From Enterobacteriaceae bacterium B14 (GTDB lineage Bacteria > Pseudomonadota > Gammaproteobacteria > Enterobacterales > Enterobacteriaceae), in assembly GCA_000307305.1 (NCBI GenBank), contig DF158882.1:97450-161449 (forward strand): a DNA stretch of 64,000 nucleotides. Direction: 5' to 3'. This document shows positions 10,522-19,919 of the stretch, piece by piece (the first letter of the stretch is position 1; every line of letters starts with the position of its first letter). The notes under the pieces are model-generated. The model saw nothing but the letters and a program-made list of their open reading frames with translations, was not told the DNA's origin and did no database searches. The position numbers and the translations under genes were made by a program.

Positions 10522-10550
10522 GAAAAGGCCATCCTCGGATGTCCTGTTTT
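10522..10550. terminator. Bidirectional terminator
   Basis: An 8-bp stem with one mismatch (AGGCCATC / GATGTCCT) around loop CTCG lies between the convergent Lrp-family gene and nagK. It has TTTT on the plus side and AAAA on the left, giving a U run in both directions. Confidence 0.7.
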
Positions 10551-10551
10551 A

Positions 10552-11469
10552 TCACGCTGGAGAGCCGAGATGTAAAAAAGCCGCGCCTCGTACACCGCCA
10601 GAATCACCATATCTTGCTTTTTCTATCTGGGGTAGCGTTGCAATACTATAGATATACAGAGGAAGTTTCTGTGGTAGCAAGGTGTATAACTCGTCAAAGT
10701 TTGATAACCCGCCACCGATGACGACTAGCTCCGTATCGAATAGCGTGAGTATATTTCCCAAGTAACTTGCCAGCAGAGAGGTGTAGCGCTCGACATGTTC
10801 GGTAGCGTGCGCATCTCCCTGTCGATATAGCGCAACAATGGCTTGAGCCGAGAGGGAGAGGTGATAAAAATGGTTAAAAAGCCACTCAAAGCCCTCACCA
10901 GAGAGATAAGTCTCCGCACAACCTATGTGGCCGCAGCCGCACTGCCTTTTAGGGATATCCATGCCTAAAATAGTGAGCATATCTAGCGTGATGCGCAGAT
11001 GCCCAATTTCAGCGGTAATGCCGTTATGCCCCGTTACTGGCTTTCCATCGATGATTAAGCCGCCGCCAACGCCAGTGCCTAAAATTAGCCCCAAAACAGA
11101 GCGGTACTTTTTAAACACTGGTGCGTAGGCTTCTGATAGCGCAAAGCAATTTGCATCATTGCTGATTTTTACTGGTCTATTAAGCATCTTAGTGAGATCG
11201 GCAGCCAACGGTTTACCTTTGGCTGAGGGAACATTGGTGGTGAATACCGTCCCATTTGAAACATTGGGTATGCCGGGAATACCGATACCGATGGAGCCTT
11301 GGGTATTAAAGCGTTCATCTGCTTCTTTCACTAATTCAACAAATACACAGAGCAAGTCATCATAATTGTTTTTCGGTGTTGGATGCCGTTTTATCCACAC
11401 TTGATTCATCTCTTCATCGAAAACGGCTAGCTCTATTTTGGTACCACCCATATCAAAACCATAGTACAC
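10552..11469 (-). CDS. nagK: N-acetyl-D-glucosamine kinase NagK
   Basis: ROK-family sugar kinase, 305 aa (E. coli NagK 303), phosphorylating GlcNAc released in murein recycling. The ATP motif is DMGGTK (residues 6-11). Other motifs are SNDANCFALSEA with the catalytic Asp, LGTGVGGGLI, and the zinc site CGCGHIGC. The sequence follows E. coli NagK closely throughout, including IPGIPNVSNGT and GNILTLFDTELVVIGGGLS. The start is GTG (GTG TAC TAT GGT) with AAAGGA eight bases upstream. It is downstream of treC but separated by a terminator-like hairpin. Confidence 0.92.
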   Translation of the reverse strand: MYYGFDMGGTKIELAVFDEEMNQVWIKRHPTPKNNYDDLLCVFVELVKEADERFNTQGSIGIGIPGIPNVSNGTVFTTNVPSAKGKPLAADLTKMLNRPVKISNDANCFALSEAYAPVFKKYRSVLGLILGTGVGGGLIIDGKPVTGHNGITAEIGHLRITLDMLTILGMDIPKRQCGCGHIGCAETYLSGEGFEWLFNHFYHLSLSAQAIVALYRQGDAHATEHVERYTSLLASYLGNILTLFDTELVVIGGGLSNFDELYTLLPQKLPLYIYSIATLPQIEKARYGDSGGVRGAAFLHLGSPA

Positions 11470-11507
11470 GGTTATTTTCCTTTAGAATTTAGAGTTCTAA
11501 CTTACCA

Positions 11508-11532
11508 AAACAGCGAGGTGATGACGCCCCGC
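11508..11532 (-). terminator. Probable treC terminator
   Basis: Read on the minus strand, GCGGGG and CCTCGC form a 6-bp stem with one G-T pair around an 8-base loop, followed by TGTTTT. It lies between treC and nagK. Confidence 0.5.
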
Positions 11533-11547
11533 ACTACGTGCCATGTT

Positions 11548-13212
11548 CTAAACAATTATCCAGTAAGCTGCCTCATAAGGCCGCAGCGTTATCTGTTTGG
11601 ACATCATCGGTGTTTCAGGATAGCTCGCCATAATCGGTAGCAAGTCAGCGTTTACTATGTCCAATGGAGGGCTGTAAGTTTGGGATGTCGTGCTTAAATT
11701 AGCAATAACCAGAAGCTGCTGATTTTCTGATTGTCGCAGGTAGCACCAAAGGTCAGGGTGATTTGGCAGAAGGTCGGTATAGTTTCCATCCTGAAAGACA
11801 GAATACTTTTTGCGTAAAGCGATTAAATGCTGGTAGGCATAAAACACGGAATCTTGATCTTGTAAGGCAGCTTGGGCATTGATATGCCCACTGTTGCTAC
11901 ATAAGGCGATCCACGGAGTACCTGTTGTGAAGCCTGCATTGCTACCCTCATTCCACTGCATCGGGGTTCTGCCGTTATCCCTCGATTTTTGTGCCAAAAT
12001 GGATAGGATCTGTGGTTCTGAATACCCCTCTTGGCGTAGTTTTTGGTCTATATTCAGGCTTTCGACGTCTCGGTACTCTTCTATACGAGTAAAGTTAGGG
12101 TTTGTCATACCCAACTCTTCACCTTGATAAATGTAAGGTGTGCCTTGCATACCATGCAGAACCATCCCCAGCATTTTTGCAGATGTAGTTCGTAGCTCGT
12201 TCTCGTCCCCAAAACGGGAAACAATTCTTGGTTGATCGTGGTTACACCAGAATAGAGCATTCCAAGCTTTGCCATGCATACCTTGCTGCCACTCGGCGAA
12301 GATACGTTTAAGCTCAATAAAGTCTGGCTTGGCGTTAGTCCATTTTTGGCCATTTGGATAATCGACTTTAAGGTGATGGAAGTTGAATGTCATCGACAGC
12401 TCTTCGCCTGTCAGCGCGCTATAGCGCTGGCAGTGAGCCAAAGACGTTGAAGACATTTCACCTACGGTCATTAACCCTTTTGGTTGAAAAACATCGCGGC
12501 TCATTTCCTGCAAAAATTCATGAATACGGGGCCCATCCGTATAAAATTGGCGTCCGTCACTTTCGAAAGCTTCTGGGAAATCTTGCTGTTTTGAAACCAG
12601 ATTGATGACATCTAAACGTAGCCCATCAACACCGCGATCGGCCCAAAATTCACAGACTTTCTTTAACTCATCACGAACGGGTTGATGTTCCCAGTTTAGG
12701 TCTGCCTGCTCTGTTGCAAAGAGGTGCAAGTAATATTGCTCGCTTGCAGCGTGCCACTGCCAAGCATCTCCGCCAAACTTCGATTGCCAGTTATTCGGCT
12801 TGGTTTCCGGTATGCCATCGCGCCAGATATAAAATTGTCTGTATGAGCTCTCTTTTTCCAGTGCCTGTTGAAACCATGGGTGCTGGGTTGAGGTATGGTT
12901 AAACACCATATCCAAAATAATACGAATGCCTTTCTCATGAGCTTGTGCGACAAGGTTATCGAAATCCTCTAAGGAGCCATAACGAGGGTCAATCGAGCAG
13001 TAATCGGCTACGTCATAGCCATTATCCACTTGGGGTGAGGGATAAAAAGGGGTTATCCAAATGGCATCAACACCGAGCTGTTGCAGGTAATCCAACCTTT
13101 GGGTAATTCCGTTGAGATCCCCTGTACCACTCCCTGTCGAATCCTGAAAACTCTTTGGATAGATTTGATAAATAACACCTTGTAACCACCAGGAAGGAAT
13201 ACACTTTTCCAT
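11548..13212 (-). CDS. treC: Trehalose-6-phosphate hydrolase TreC
   Basis: GH13 enzyme splitting trehalose 6-phosphate into glucose and glucose 6-phosphate in the cytoplasm. It is 554 aa from the ATG at 13212 (E. coli 551). GH13 regions seen are DMVFNHTS, GLRLDVIN (nucleophile Asp), VGEMSS (acid/base Glu) and NHDQPR. The frame extends 15 codons further upstream, but the chosen ATG fits the family start (EKCIPSWWLQGVIYQIYPKSF) and has AGAGAAGA upstream. It follows treB by 72 bp. Confidence 0.95.
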   Translation of the reverse strand: MEKCIPSWWLQGVIYQIYPKSFQDSTGSGTGDLNGITQRLDYLQQLGVDAIWITPFYPSPQVDNGYDVADYCSIDPRYGSLEDFDNLVAQAHEKGIRIILDMVFNHTSTQHPWFQQALEKESSYRQFYIWRDGIPETKPNNWQSKFGGDAWQWHAASEQYYLHLFATEQADLNWEHQPVRDELKKVCEFWADRGVDGLRLDVINLVSKQQDFPEAFESDGRQFYTDGPRIHEFLQEMSRDVFQPKGLMTVGEMSSTSLAHCQRYSALTGEELSMTFNFHHLKVDYPNGQKWTNAKPDFIELKRIFAEWQQGMHGKAWNALFWCNHDQPRIVSRFGDENELRTTSAKMLGMVLHGMQGTPYIYQGEELGMTNPNFTRIEEYRDVESLNIDQKLRQEGYSEPQILSILAQKSRDNGRTPMQWNEGSNAGFTTGTPWIALCSNSGHINAQAALQDQDSVFYAYQHLIALRKKYSVFQDGNYTDLLPNHPDLWCYLRQSENQQLLVIANLSTTSQTYSPPLDIVNADLLPIMASYPETPMMSKQITLRPYEAAYWIIV

Positions 13213-13245
13213 CAATTCTTCTCTCACTAATAAATGATTCTTTAT

Positions 13246-13268
13246 CAGCCCCAGCATAGCGGGGGCTG
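13246..13268 (-). promoter_or_regulatory. Intercistronic hairpin treB-treC
   Basis: CAGCCCC and GGGGCTG form a 7-bp GC-rich stem in the 72-bp gap between treB and treC. There is no T run, so it is more likely an mRNA stability or processing element than a terminator. Confidence 0.5.
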
Positions 13269-13284
13269 GTTTGCTTTTGATCGG

Positions 13285-14709
13285 CTATGCAATGTGCAAA
13301 CTGTTGCTGCTCGCTTTATGGCGATAGACCAGCAGTGTTAGAACAATGGGCACCACAATGGCAATTAGCATCGCTAGCGCATAAATGCCCCAATACATGG
13401 GTTTAATCGATAAGATCCCCGGTAAACCACCGACACCGATACCATTAGCCATCACGCCATTTAAGCCACAGAGCAAACCGGCAAGGGCTGAGCCCACCAT
13501 TCCGCACAGCATAGGAAAGCGATATTTCAGATTGATGCCGTAGAGCGCAGGCTCCGTTACGCCTAAATAAGCGGAGATAGCGGCGGGTATGGATAGCTCG
13601 CGTTCATTCTGTTTTTTACTGATGAGGATGATCCCGACAACCGCAGAACCTTGTGCAATATTGGATAGGGCAATAACGGGCCACAGAGGCGTTCCTCCCA
13701 TACTTTGGATCATCTGCATATCAATCGCCAGCGTGGTTTGGTGTACGCCTGTGATAACTAATGGCGCATACAGAAAACCGAACAGGGCGGTACCTATAGG
13801 GGCGAAATCTCCTGTTAGCAGCGCTTTCATAACCCAAGCAACGCCTTCACCGATGAGACGCCCACAGGGGCCAATAATACTGTGAGCGAGGAATGTCGCG
13901 ATAATCAGTGAAACTACTGGCACTACGACCAAGTAGAGATAATCGGGAACCCAGCGCTTGAGGCGGGTTTCAATCCACGCCAAGGTGATACCTGCAAGAA
14001 GGGAAGGGATCACTTGAGCCTGATAACCAATTTTCTCGATAGTAAACCAGCCAAAATTCCAGACCTCTGGTGATTGCTGACCAATCAGATAAGCATTCAT
14101 TAGTTGAGGGGAAACTAGCGTGACGCCTAAAACAATTCCGAGGATTGGTGTTCCGCCCATTTTCTTGACGGTAGACCAACATATGCCAACGGGCAGATAG
14201 AAAAAGATAGCCTCACCAAGTAGCCAGAGAAAATCATAGATTGTTTGCCAGATGGGATGTAATTGGGCCAGTGTTTCGCCATTACTGAATGGAATATCAC
14301 CAATGATATTGCGGAAACCTAAGATCAGGCCTCCGCTGATTAATGCGGGTAGCAGAGGGGAGAAAATCTCTGCAAAGTGTGAAATAGCCCGCTCGTGCCA
14401 TTTCATATTTTGTCTGGCTGCCTGTTTTACGGTGTCGGTATTGGTAGACGTTTGGCCTATGGTACTGACGAGGGCTTGGTAGTAATCACCGACCTCTGTT
14501 CCTATCACCACCTGAAACTGCCCTGCATTAGTAAAACACCCTTTAACCATCGGGAGTTTTTCTATCTCTTTGGGGCTCGCTTTATCAGGCGTGTTGAGTA
14601 CAAATCTGAGTCGGGTAATGCAGTGGCTTACTGTCGCGATGTTGTCACTACCACCGACTAGTGTCACAAGTCTGTCTATATCTTCTTGTTTTATTTTGTT
14701 TTTACTCAT
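13285..14709 (-). CDS. treB: PTS trehalose-specific EIIBC component TreB
   Basis: Inner-membrane PTS permease importing trehalose as trehalose 6-phosphate, 474 aa (E. coli 473). The N-terminal EIIB domain has the phosphocysteine Cys30 in HCITRLRFVLN. The EIIC domain (about 110-465) has around ten hydrophobic segments and the sugar-site motif GVTEPALYGINLKYRFP. There is no EIIA domain, so it should depend on the glucose EIIA. ATG follows AAGGCGATAAGCC. It lies between treR and treC, with a TreR operator upstream. Confidence 0.96.
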   Translation of the reverse strand: MSKNKIKQEDIDRLVTLVGGSDNIATVSHCITRLRFVLNTPDKASPKEIEKLPMVKGCFTNAGQFQVVIGTEVGDYYQALVSTIGQTSTNTDTVKQAARQNMKWHERAISHFAEIFSPLLPALISGGLILGFRNIIGDIPFSNGETLAQLHPIWQTIYDFLWLLGEAIFFYLPVGICWSTVKKMGGTPILGIVLGVTLVSPQLMNAYLIGQQSPEVWNFGWFTIEKIGYQAQVIPSLLAGITLAWIETRLKRWVPDYLYLVVVPVVSLIIATFLAHSIIGPCGRLIGEGVAWVMKALLTGDFAPIGTALFGFLYAPLVITGVHQTTLAIDMQMIQSMGGTPLWPVIALSNIAQGSAVVGIILISKKQNERELSIPAAISAYLGVTEPALYGINLKYRFPMLCGMVGSALAGLLCGLNGVMANGIGVGGLPGILSIKPMYWGIYALAMLIAIVVPIVLTLLVYRHKASSNSLHIA

Positions 14710-14853
14710 GGCTTATCGCCTTAAATATGCAGAAAGTGAAGGCCGGTAAGCGCAGATCTCTTTGTGAAGAACCCAAAAAGAACGCTGTAATACGGCAGTA
14801 AGTAAATTTAACACCTTGAAATTATCGTAGTCTGAATTTGGATTTATAAAAAA

Positions 14854-14865
14854 GGGAACGTTCCC
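14854..14865. promoter_or_regulatory. Probable TreR operator
   Basis: GGGAACGTTCCC is a perfect 12-bp palindrome in the treR-treB gap, about 145 bp upstream of treB. LacI-type regulators bind such sites, and it fits the remembered TreR operator. Trehalose 6-phosphate would relieve repression. Confidence 0.75.
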
Positions 14866-14909
14866 AAATTGGGTTGTGGTTCACAAAATGAGGGGGATTA
14901 ACGGCAGAA

Positions 14910-15857
14910 CTAAGAGAGTTTGCTGGGGATAATCATTTGCCGTACTGGCTGCTTTTTATCGATCTGCTGAATTAACTGTATCGCGGCTTGTTTGCCCGCT
15001 TCTTCATAACCAAAATCGACAGAAAGTGTATCCGGAAAGAGAAATTTTAGCAGGGGAGAATTACCAATACTCGCCACCTGAATCATTCTGTTTTCCTGCT
15101 GTTGTAGGAATTTATGAGCACCTAAGGCGAGTGTATCCGTTGCACAGATAAGGGCTGTCGTCTTATCGGTAATCACAGAAGTAACATTTTGATAGCCGCT
15201 TTGGTAGCTTAGGTCTCCTTGAATCGAATGGGTTGGAATACCTAATTTTTGACAGCATTCGAGGTAAGTTTGATGCCGAATGAGTCCGGTCGTCATATCG
15301 CTATCGTGTACACCGAGAAAACTGATGTGGCGGTGGCCTTGCTGATACAGCGCATCTATAAGTAAGTGAACGGCGCCTTCATCGTCATAGCTTACCGATG
15401 AGAACCCCTCTTTTTTTCTGGCAAATAGCAGTAAGTTATTCTGCCAAGGGGCTAATACCTCTTCTGGGAGGCCAGAGAAGCCGAATAAGATCACGCCGTC
15501 AGCATGGCGAAGCCTAAGCTGTTGGAGGTGCTCTTCTACAAGCTGTGGGTCAAACTTACTTTCCATCACGATGGAGTCATAGCCGTGCTGGTAAAACAGC
15601 GGGAGCATACTACTGACAACGGTATTCTCTGAGGGTGAATTAAGGCGAGAGACGATAAGCGCGACCAACTTATCACTTTGAACGCGCATGGCACGGGCAG
15701 ACTTAGAGGGGACAAAATGGTGCTGACGAATGACGGCCTCAACTTTCTCTCGCGTTTTTTGGCTCACACCACTTTCATTATTTAACACCCGTGAGACGGT
15801 GGATTTACCAACGTTGCAGAGGCGGGCGATATCAACGATCGTCAGTCTATCTGGCAT
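14910..15857 (-). CDS. treR: Trehalose operon repressor TreR
   Basis: LacI/GalR-family repressor, 315 aa, the E. coli length. The N-terminal helix-turn-helix is TIVDIARLCNVGKSTVSRVLNN (residues 5-26, written here as two runs), followed by the hinge helix SARAMRVQSDK. A periplasmic-binding-like effector domain makes up the rest, including the ATDTLALGAHKFL segment. The order treR-treB-treC on one strand equals E. coli. A palindrome (14854-14865) in the downstream gap is its likely target. Confidence 0.93.
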   Translation of the reverse strand: MPDRLTIVDIARLCNVGKSTVSRVLNNESGVSQKTREKVEAVIRQHHFVPSKSARAMRVQSDKLVALIVSRLNSPSENTVVSSMLPLFYQHGYDSIVMESKFDPQLVEEHLQQLRLRHADGVILFGFSGLPEEVLAPWQNNLLLFARKKEGFSSVSYDDEGAVHLLIDALYQQGHRHISFLGVHDSDMTTGLIRHQTYLECCQKLGIPTHSIQGDLSYQSGYQNVTSVITDKTTALICATDTLALGAHKFLQQQENRMIQVASIGNSPLLKFLFPDTLSVDFGYEEAGKQAAIQLIQQIDKKQPVRQMIIPSKLS

Positions 15858-15942
15858 AGTATGTGTTCTATTGAGTTAGGTTCTGTACCGTTAAAAGCCA
15901 TTAGTTGAATGCGACCTTCTGGCTCATCAGCGATGGATGAGA

Positions 15943-15975
15943 GTATTCCCCACGTAGGTGATGAGTGGGGAATAC
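15943..15975 (-). terminator. Hairpin downstream of ppx
   Basis: GTATTCCCCAC and GTGGGGAATAC form a perfect 11-bp stem around an 11-base loop, 16 bp beyond the ppx stop. The U run is poor, but position and stem strength suggest an end for the ppk-ppx transcript. Confidence 0.6.
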
Positions 15976-15990
15976 ATTTGCAAAAGTGAC

Positions 15991-17547
15991 TCAAATGTCT
16001 GGGGTAAACGCGCTATCCCCATTTTCTTCTTCTATCAGTAACTGCCAGCCAGTCGCCTCTTCCCAATACTCTTTTTCCTGTTCTAAATCAGCCTGTAACA
16101 GACTATTTTGGGTGAGGAACCCTGTTGGGAAGATAAGCACCCAATGACCATCATCGGTATGCAAACGTAGGGTTTCAGGTTTAGTGGTGGCTTGGCGCTG
16201 ATTGTTGAGCAGTACCGCAAGGCGCAGGATCTGTACCAGTGGCAGATACTGCTTGCGCTTAAACAAGTTAAAACGTGGGAGCTCGTCGAGTTTCACGCTT
16301 TTGCGATGCAGGCGAACGAGAGTCGCGAGTAGCAACTGATGCTCTTGGTTAAACCCTGGTAAGTTGGTGTTTTGCAAGATATAGGCAGAATGGCGGTGCA
16401 TTCCACTGTGGTTGATGCTCAACCCAACCTCATGCAGCATGGCTGCCCAAGTTAAGAGCGCTTCCAATTGAGGGTGGATCAGTTTTGTATTTTGCGTACA
16501 CCACTGGTTATAGAGATTTCTAACGCTTTCCAGCACTCGATGAGACTGATCTCTATCAACGTTATAGTGTTCGGTTAGGCTAAGTGCTGTGCGGCTACGC
16601 ACGTCTTGATGACGGAATCGGCCTTCCATTTCATACAGTACTCCCTCACGCAGCGCACCATCAGATAAACGTAACTCTTGTATCGCTAGGGCATCAAATA
16701 CGCCACATAAGATAGCTAAACCGGGAACAAAAACAGATCTTCTCTCATCAGACAGGCCGGGCAGAGAAACCTCATCAATGTGTTTCGCCTTTAATACAAG
16801 GTCGAGCATCATTTGTAGGCGCTCTGGTGTAATCAACCCATCGCTTTCACCCATGGCGACCAGAATATTATGAGCGGCCTTGATCGTGCCGGATGCGCCA
16901 AGAGCAAATTGCCAACCTTGCTGGCGATATTGGTAAGAGAGCGTCTCCAACTTCTGAACAGCACTCATACGCGCACGTTGAAAATTAACGTGACTGATTT
17001 CACCGTTGGCAAAAAACTGTTGTCCAAAGCTGACACAACCCATACGGCGGCTTTCCGCTAAAATAGGGGTAAACTCGTTGCCGATGACCAATTCTGTTGA
17101 GCCACCGCCGATATCAATCACCAGCTTTTTGCCTTTTTCTGGCTGAGTATGCGCTACGCCCATGAAGATAAGTCGGGCTTCTTCTTGGCCTGAAATAATT
17201 TCGATAGGGTAAGGGATAATTTCAGCCGCTTTTTTGAGAAAAATCTCCGCGTTTACTGCTTCCCGTAACGTATAGGTTCCTACTATGCACACTTGTTCTG
17301 GTGAAAACCCCTGTAAGCGTTCGGCAAACAGGGCAAGACAGCTTAAGCCGCGAGCCATAGCCTCATCACTGAGAACATTGTTGCTGTCTAGGCCATCCGC
17401 GAGATGGACTCGCTGTTTTAGACGGCTTAAGATCTGCAATGCGCCGTTAACAACGCGAGCAATGACCATATGAAAGCTGTTAGAACCGAGGTCAATAGCA
17501 GCAATTTCCTGCGGCTTAATGTGATTGCTGTCTTGAGGTAGTGGCAT
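15991..17547 (-). CDS. ppx: Exopolyphosphatase Ppx
   Basis: Ppx/GppA phosphatase removing terminal phosphate from polyphosphate chains; 518 aa (E. coli 513). The N-terminal actin-like fold has [12 protein letters not shown] (residues 19-30) and the phosphate-2 motif [14 protein letters not shown]. The helical C-terminal region contains the HD-like [21 protein letters not shown] is one base beyond the ppk stop, with AGGACTAAT upstream inside ppk, so translation is probably coupled. Gene order ppk-ppx is as in E. coli. Confidence 0.96.
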   Translation of the reverse strand: MPLPQDSNHIKPQEIAAIDLGSNSFHMVIARVVNGALQILSRLKQRVHLADGLDSNNVLSDEAMARGLSCLALFAERLQGFSPEQVCIVGTYTLREAVNAEIFLKKAAEIIPYPIEIISGQEEARLIFMGVAHTQPEKGKKLVIDIGGGSTELVIGNEFTPILAESRRMGCVSFGQQFFANGEISHVNFQRARMSAVQKLETLSYQYRQQGWQFALGASGTIKAAHNILVAMGESDGLITPERLQMMLDLVLKAKHIDEVSLPGLSDERRSVFVPGLAILCGVFDALAIQELRLSDGALREGVLYEMEGRFRHQDVRSRTALSLTEHYNVDRDQSHRVLESVRNLYNQWCTQNTKLIHPQLEALLTWAAMLHEVGLSINHSGMHRHSAYILQNTNLPGFNQEHQLLLATLVRLHRKSVKLDELPRFNLFKRKQYLPLVQILRLAVLLNNQRQATTKPETLRLHTDDGHWVLIFPTGFLTQNSLLQADLEQEKEYWEEATGWQLLIEEENGDSAFTPDI

Positions 17548-17548
17548 A

Positions 17549-19618
17549 TTAGTCCTGCTGTTCCGGTTGTTCTAACGCTTTTAGATAGTCGTAGATGGCG
17601 ATTTGTGAACGTACTTTGCGTCGATTGCCGCGCGGTACATATTGGTTACTGAGTTCTTTATCGATATAGCGTGCTTTGACTGTATCGTTGAACTGTAGTT
17701 CTAGAATATCGAGCACGCGCTGTTTTAGTACGGGATCGAGTAAAGGAACACCGACTTCAATACGATAGTCGATATTACGGGTCATCCAGTCGGCAGAAGA
17801 GAGGAAAACCTTATGGTCCCCATGATTATCGAAGACATAGACGCGAGCATGCTCGAGAAAACGATCGATAATACTGGTGACTTGAATATTTTCACTGACG
17901 CCTGGTAGATCAGGGATCAGCGTGCACATGCCACGAATGAGCAGACGAATTTTAACGCCCGCATTAGAGGCAGCATACAGCTTATCGATGATCCCCTTAT
18001 CCACCAAATTATTTATTTTCAATGAGATACCTGCACTCAATCCTGCCTGAGCGTTAGTGACCTCCTGATCGATAAGTTGGTACAGCATACGCCTAGAATT
18101 CTGTGGCGAAACCATCAGATGTTCAAAGTTGACCGGGCGATAAGGATTCTCAATAAAGTTGAAGACTCGGCGTACTTCGTTGGTAATACGCGCATCGGCG
18201 GTTAGCAGTGAATAGTCGGTATAAAGACGTGCTGTTTTCTCGTTAAAGTTACCTGTGCCTATATGGACATAGCGCACAATCTGGTCATTCTCTTTACGGG
18301 AGATAAGGAACAGCTTGGCGTGGATCTTCAGGCCGGGAGCCGAGAAGATAACGTGAACACCTGCCTCGGTTAGCCGCTTGGCCCAATGTATATTCGCTTC
18401 TTCATCGAAACGTGCCTGTAGCTCAACGACTACCGTCACTTTCTTACCGTTATGTGCGGCATGAATCATTGATTCGATGATGCGTGACTCTTTTGCTACA
18501 CGATAAATGTTGATCTTGATAGCGAGTACGCTTGGGTCAAACGATGCTTGGCGAAGTAACTCTAGTACGTGCTCGAAGGTGTGATAAGGGTAGTAAAGCA
18601 GCACGTCTCGTTCGCGGATAGCATCGAAGCCGTTACGAAACTTAGCAAACCACAAATGACGTAGCCTTGGCATGGGTGGATTAACCAGATTCGCTTTTCC
18701 AATATTAGGGAAACTGATGAAATCTTTAAAGTTGTGGTAACGCCCACCAGGGATCATGGAGTCATATGTGGAGATACCAAACTTTTTACGCAGTAGTTCT
18801 ACCATCTCATCCGGCATATCTCTCTGATATACAAAACGTACCGGTTCTGCGGTTAGGCGCTGTTTCAGGCTAGATGACATCAATTCGAGCAGACTGGATT
18901 CCATTTCTGTCACCAAATCATACTCGGCATCGCGGGTCATTTTCATCGAATAGGCGTTTAGCTCATCGTAATCGAAGAAGCCTCTAAAAATATCATCTAG
19001 ACAATATCTTAGGATATTGTCTAGCAATATCATTGATTTGCGTCTTTTTGGCGGTTCTGGTGGTAGTGTAATAAAGCGAGGCACTTTATCTGATGGGATC
19101 TCAAGCAGCGCGTAATCGATCTTATCGCCACTAATAATCTCAATAGCCAAATAGGTGTAGTTATCTTTTAGAAACTGTATCAGATTAGTTTCTGGGTAGA
19201 TGAGGATGGGAGTAATGTGCTGGCGAAGATAGTTTTTAAAGTAATCTTTCAACCAAATTTGCTGTTTTTCGGATACTTGACGTTCGTTGACCAAAAAAAT
19301 CTGGTTTCTTGCCATTTCGAGCAATAGCTCGTTATACAAGCTGTCGAACTCCTGATCGGTTTTCAACACTTTATTTTGGATTTTTTTCATCAAATGACGT
19401 GAAGTAGTGGCAGAGCCTTGTTCCTCACTGATTAAAATTCGCCGTTTAACATCAGCAAAACGCACCTTGTAGAATTCATCAAGATTGCTGGAAAAGATCC
19501 CCAAAAAACGCATGCGCTCGATAAGTGGGTTACTTTTGTCCGCTGCTTCCTGTAAGACACGCTCGTTAAACGATAACCAACTTAATTCTTTCTCGATGTA
19601 GAGCTTATCTTGACTCAT
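17549..19618 (-). CDS. ppk: Polyphosphate kinase Ppk
   Basis: Makes long polyphosphate from ATP at the membrane; 689 aa (E. coli 688). The N terminus ([20 protein letters not shown]) is almost unchanged from E. coli. The catalytic C-terminal half has PLD-like phosphohistidine regions [11 protein letters not shown] and [20 protein letters not shown]. Two ATGs stand in tandem; the second (19618) is chosen because GGAG is only two bases from the first but five from the second, and the alignment fits. Divergent from pstC. Confidence 0.96.
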   Translation of the reverse strand: MSQDKLYIEKELSWLSFNERVLQEAADKSNPLIERMRFLGIFSSNLDEFYKVRFADVKRRILISEEQGSATTSRHLMKKIQNKVLKTDQEFDSLYNELLLEMARNQIFLVNERQVSEKQQIWLKDYFKNYLRQHITPILIYPETNLIQFLKDNYTYLAIEIISGDKIDYALLEIPSDKVPRFITLPPEPPKRRKSMILLDNILRYCLDDIFRGFFDYDELNAYSMKMTRDAEYDLVTEMESSLLELMSSSLKQRLTAEPVRFVYQRDMPDEMVELLRKKFGISTYDSMIPGGRYHNFKDFISFPNIGKANLVNPPMPRLRHLWFAKFRNGFDAIRERDVLLYYPYHTFEHVLELLRQASFDPSVLAIKINIYRVAKESRIIESMIHAAHNGKKVTVVVELQARFDEEANIHWAKRLTEAGVHVIFSAPGLKIHAKLFLISRKENDQIVRYVHIGTGNFNEKTARLYTDYSLLTADARITNEVRRVFNFIENPYRPVNFEHLMVSPQNSRRMLYQLIDQEVTNAQAGLSAGISLKINNLVDKGIIDKLYAASNAGVKIRLLIRGMCTLIPDLPGVSENIQVTSIIDRFLEHARVYVFDNHGDHKVFLSSADWMTRNIDYRIEVGVPLLDPVLKQRVLDILELQFNDTVKARYIDKELSNQYVPRGNRRKVRSQIAIYDYLKALEQPEQQD

Positions 19619-19919
19619 CATAGCTCCGTGATTGATTTAGAAACACAAAGTTGAAGAAGAGGGTATATGCCATTAGGTTATAGCAAAATTTAAGCTATGA
19701 GAGAGACTCCCATAGCTCGCCACATTATGGCGAGATAAAGCAGTGAAAGTCCAATAGTTATCAGCTAAGGGAATAGATGATAAGAGAGAGCGTATAATGA
19801 GTAGGTTATTTTATCGTGTCATTAAAGTGTGTAATTGGATCGAGTAAAGTCAATGTGCTGTATCTAGGCTAAAAATAACATATCATACGCAGCTAGCTTA
19901 AAAAGGACAGGATAGCTTT
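19619..19919. other. Divergent ppk/pstC promoter region
   Basis: A 300-bp gap without genes. It contains a 7-bp perfect inverted repeat (19716-19734, CTCGCCA/TGGCGAG, loop CATTA) and a Pho-box-like sequence at 19816. No second strong promoter stands out for ppk by eye. Confidence 0.5.
19816..19833 (+). promoter_or_regulatory. Candidate Pho box upstream of pstC
   Basis: GTGTCATTAAAGTGTGTA: the first half (GTGTCAT) matches the Pho box well. The second, 11 bp on, is weaker (GTGTGTA against CTGTCAC). Placement 100 bp ahead of pstC and beside ppk fits a phosphate-starvation promoter, but the match is partial. Confidence 0.45.
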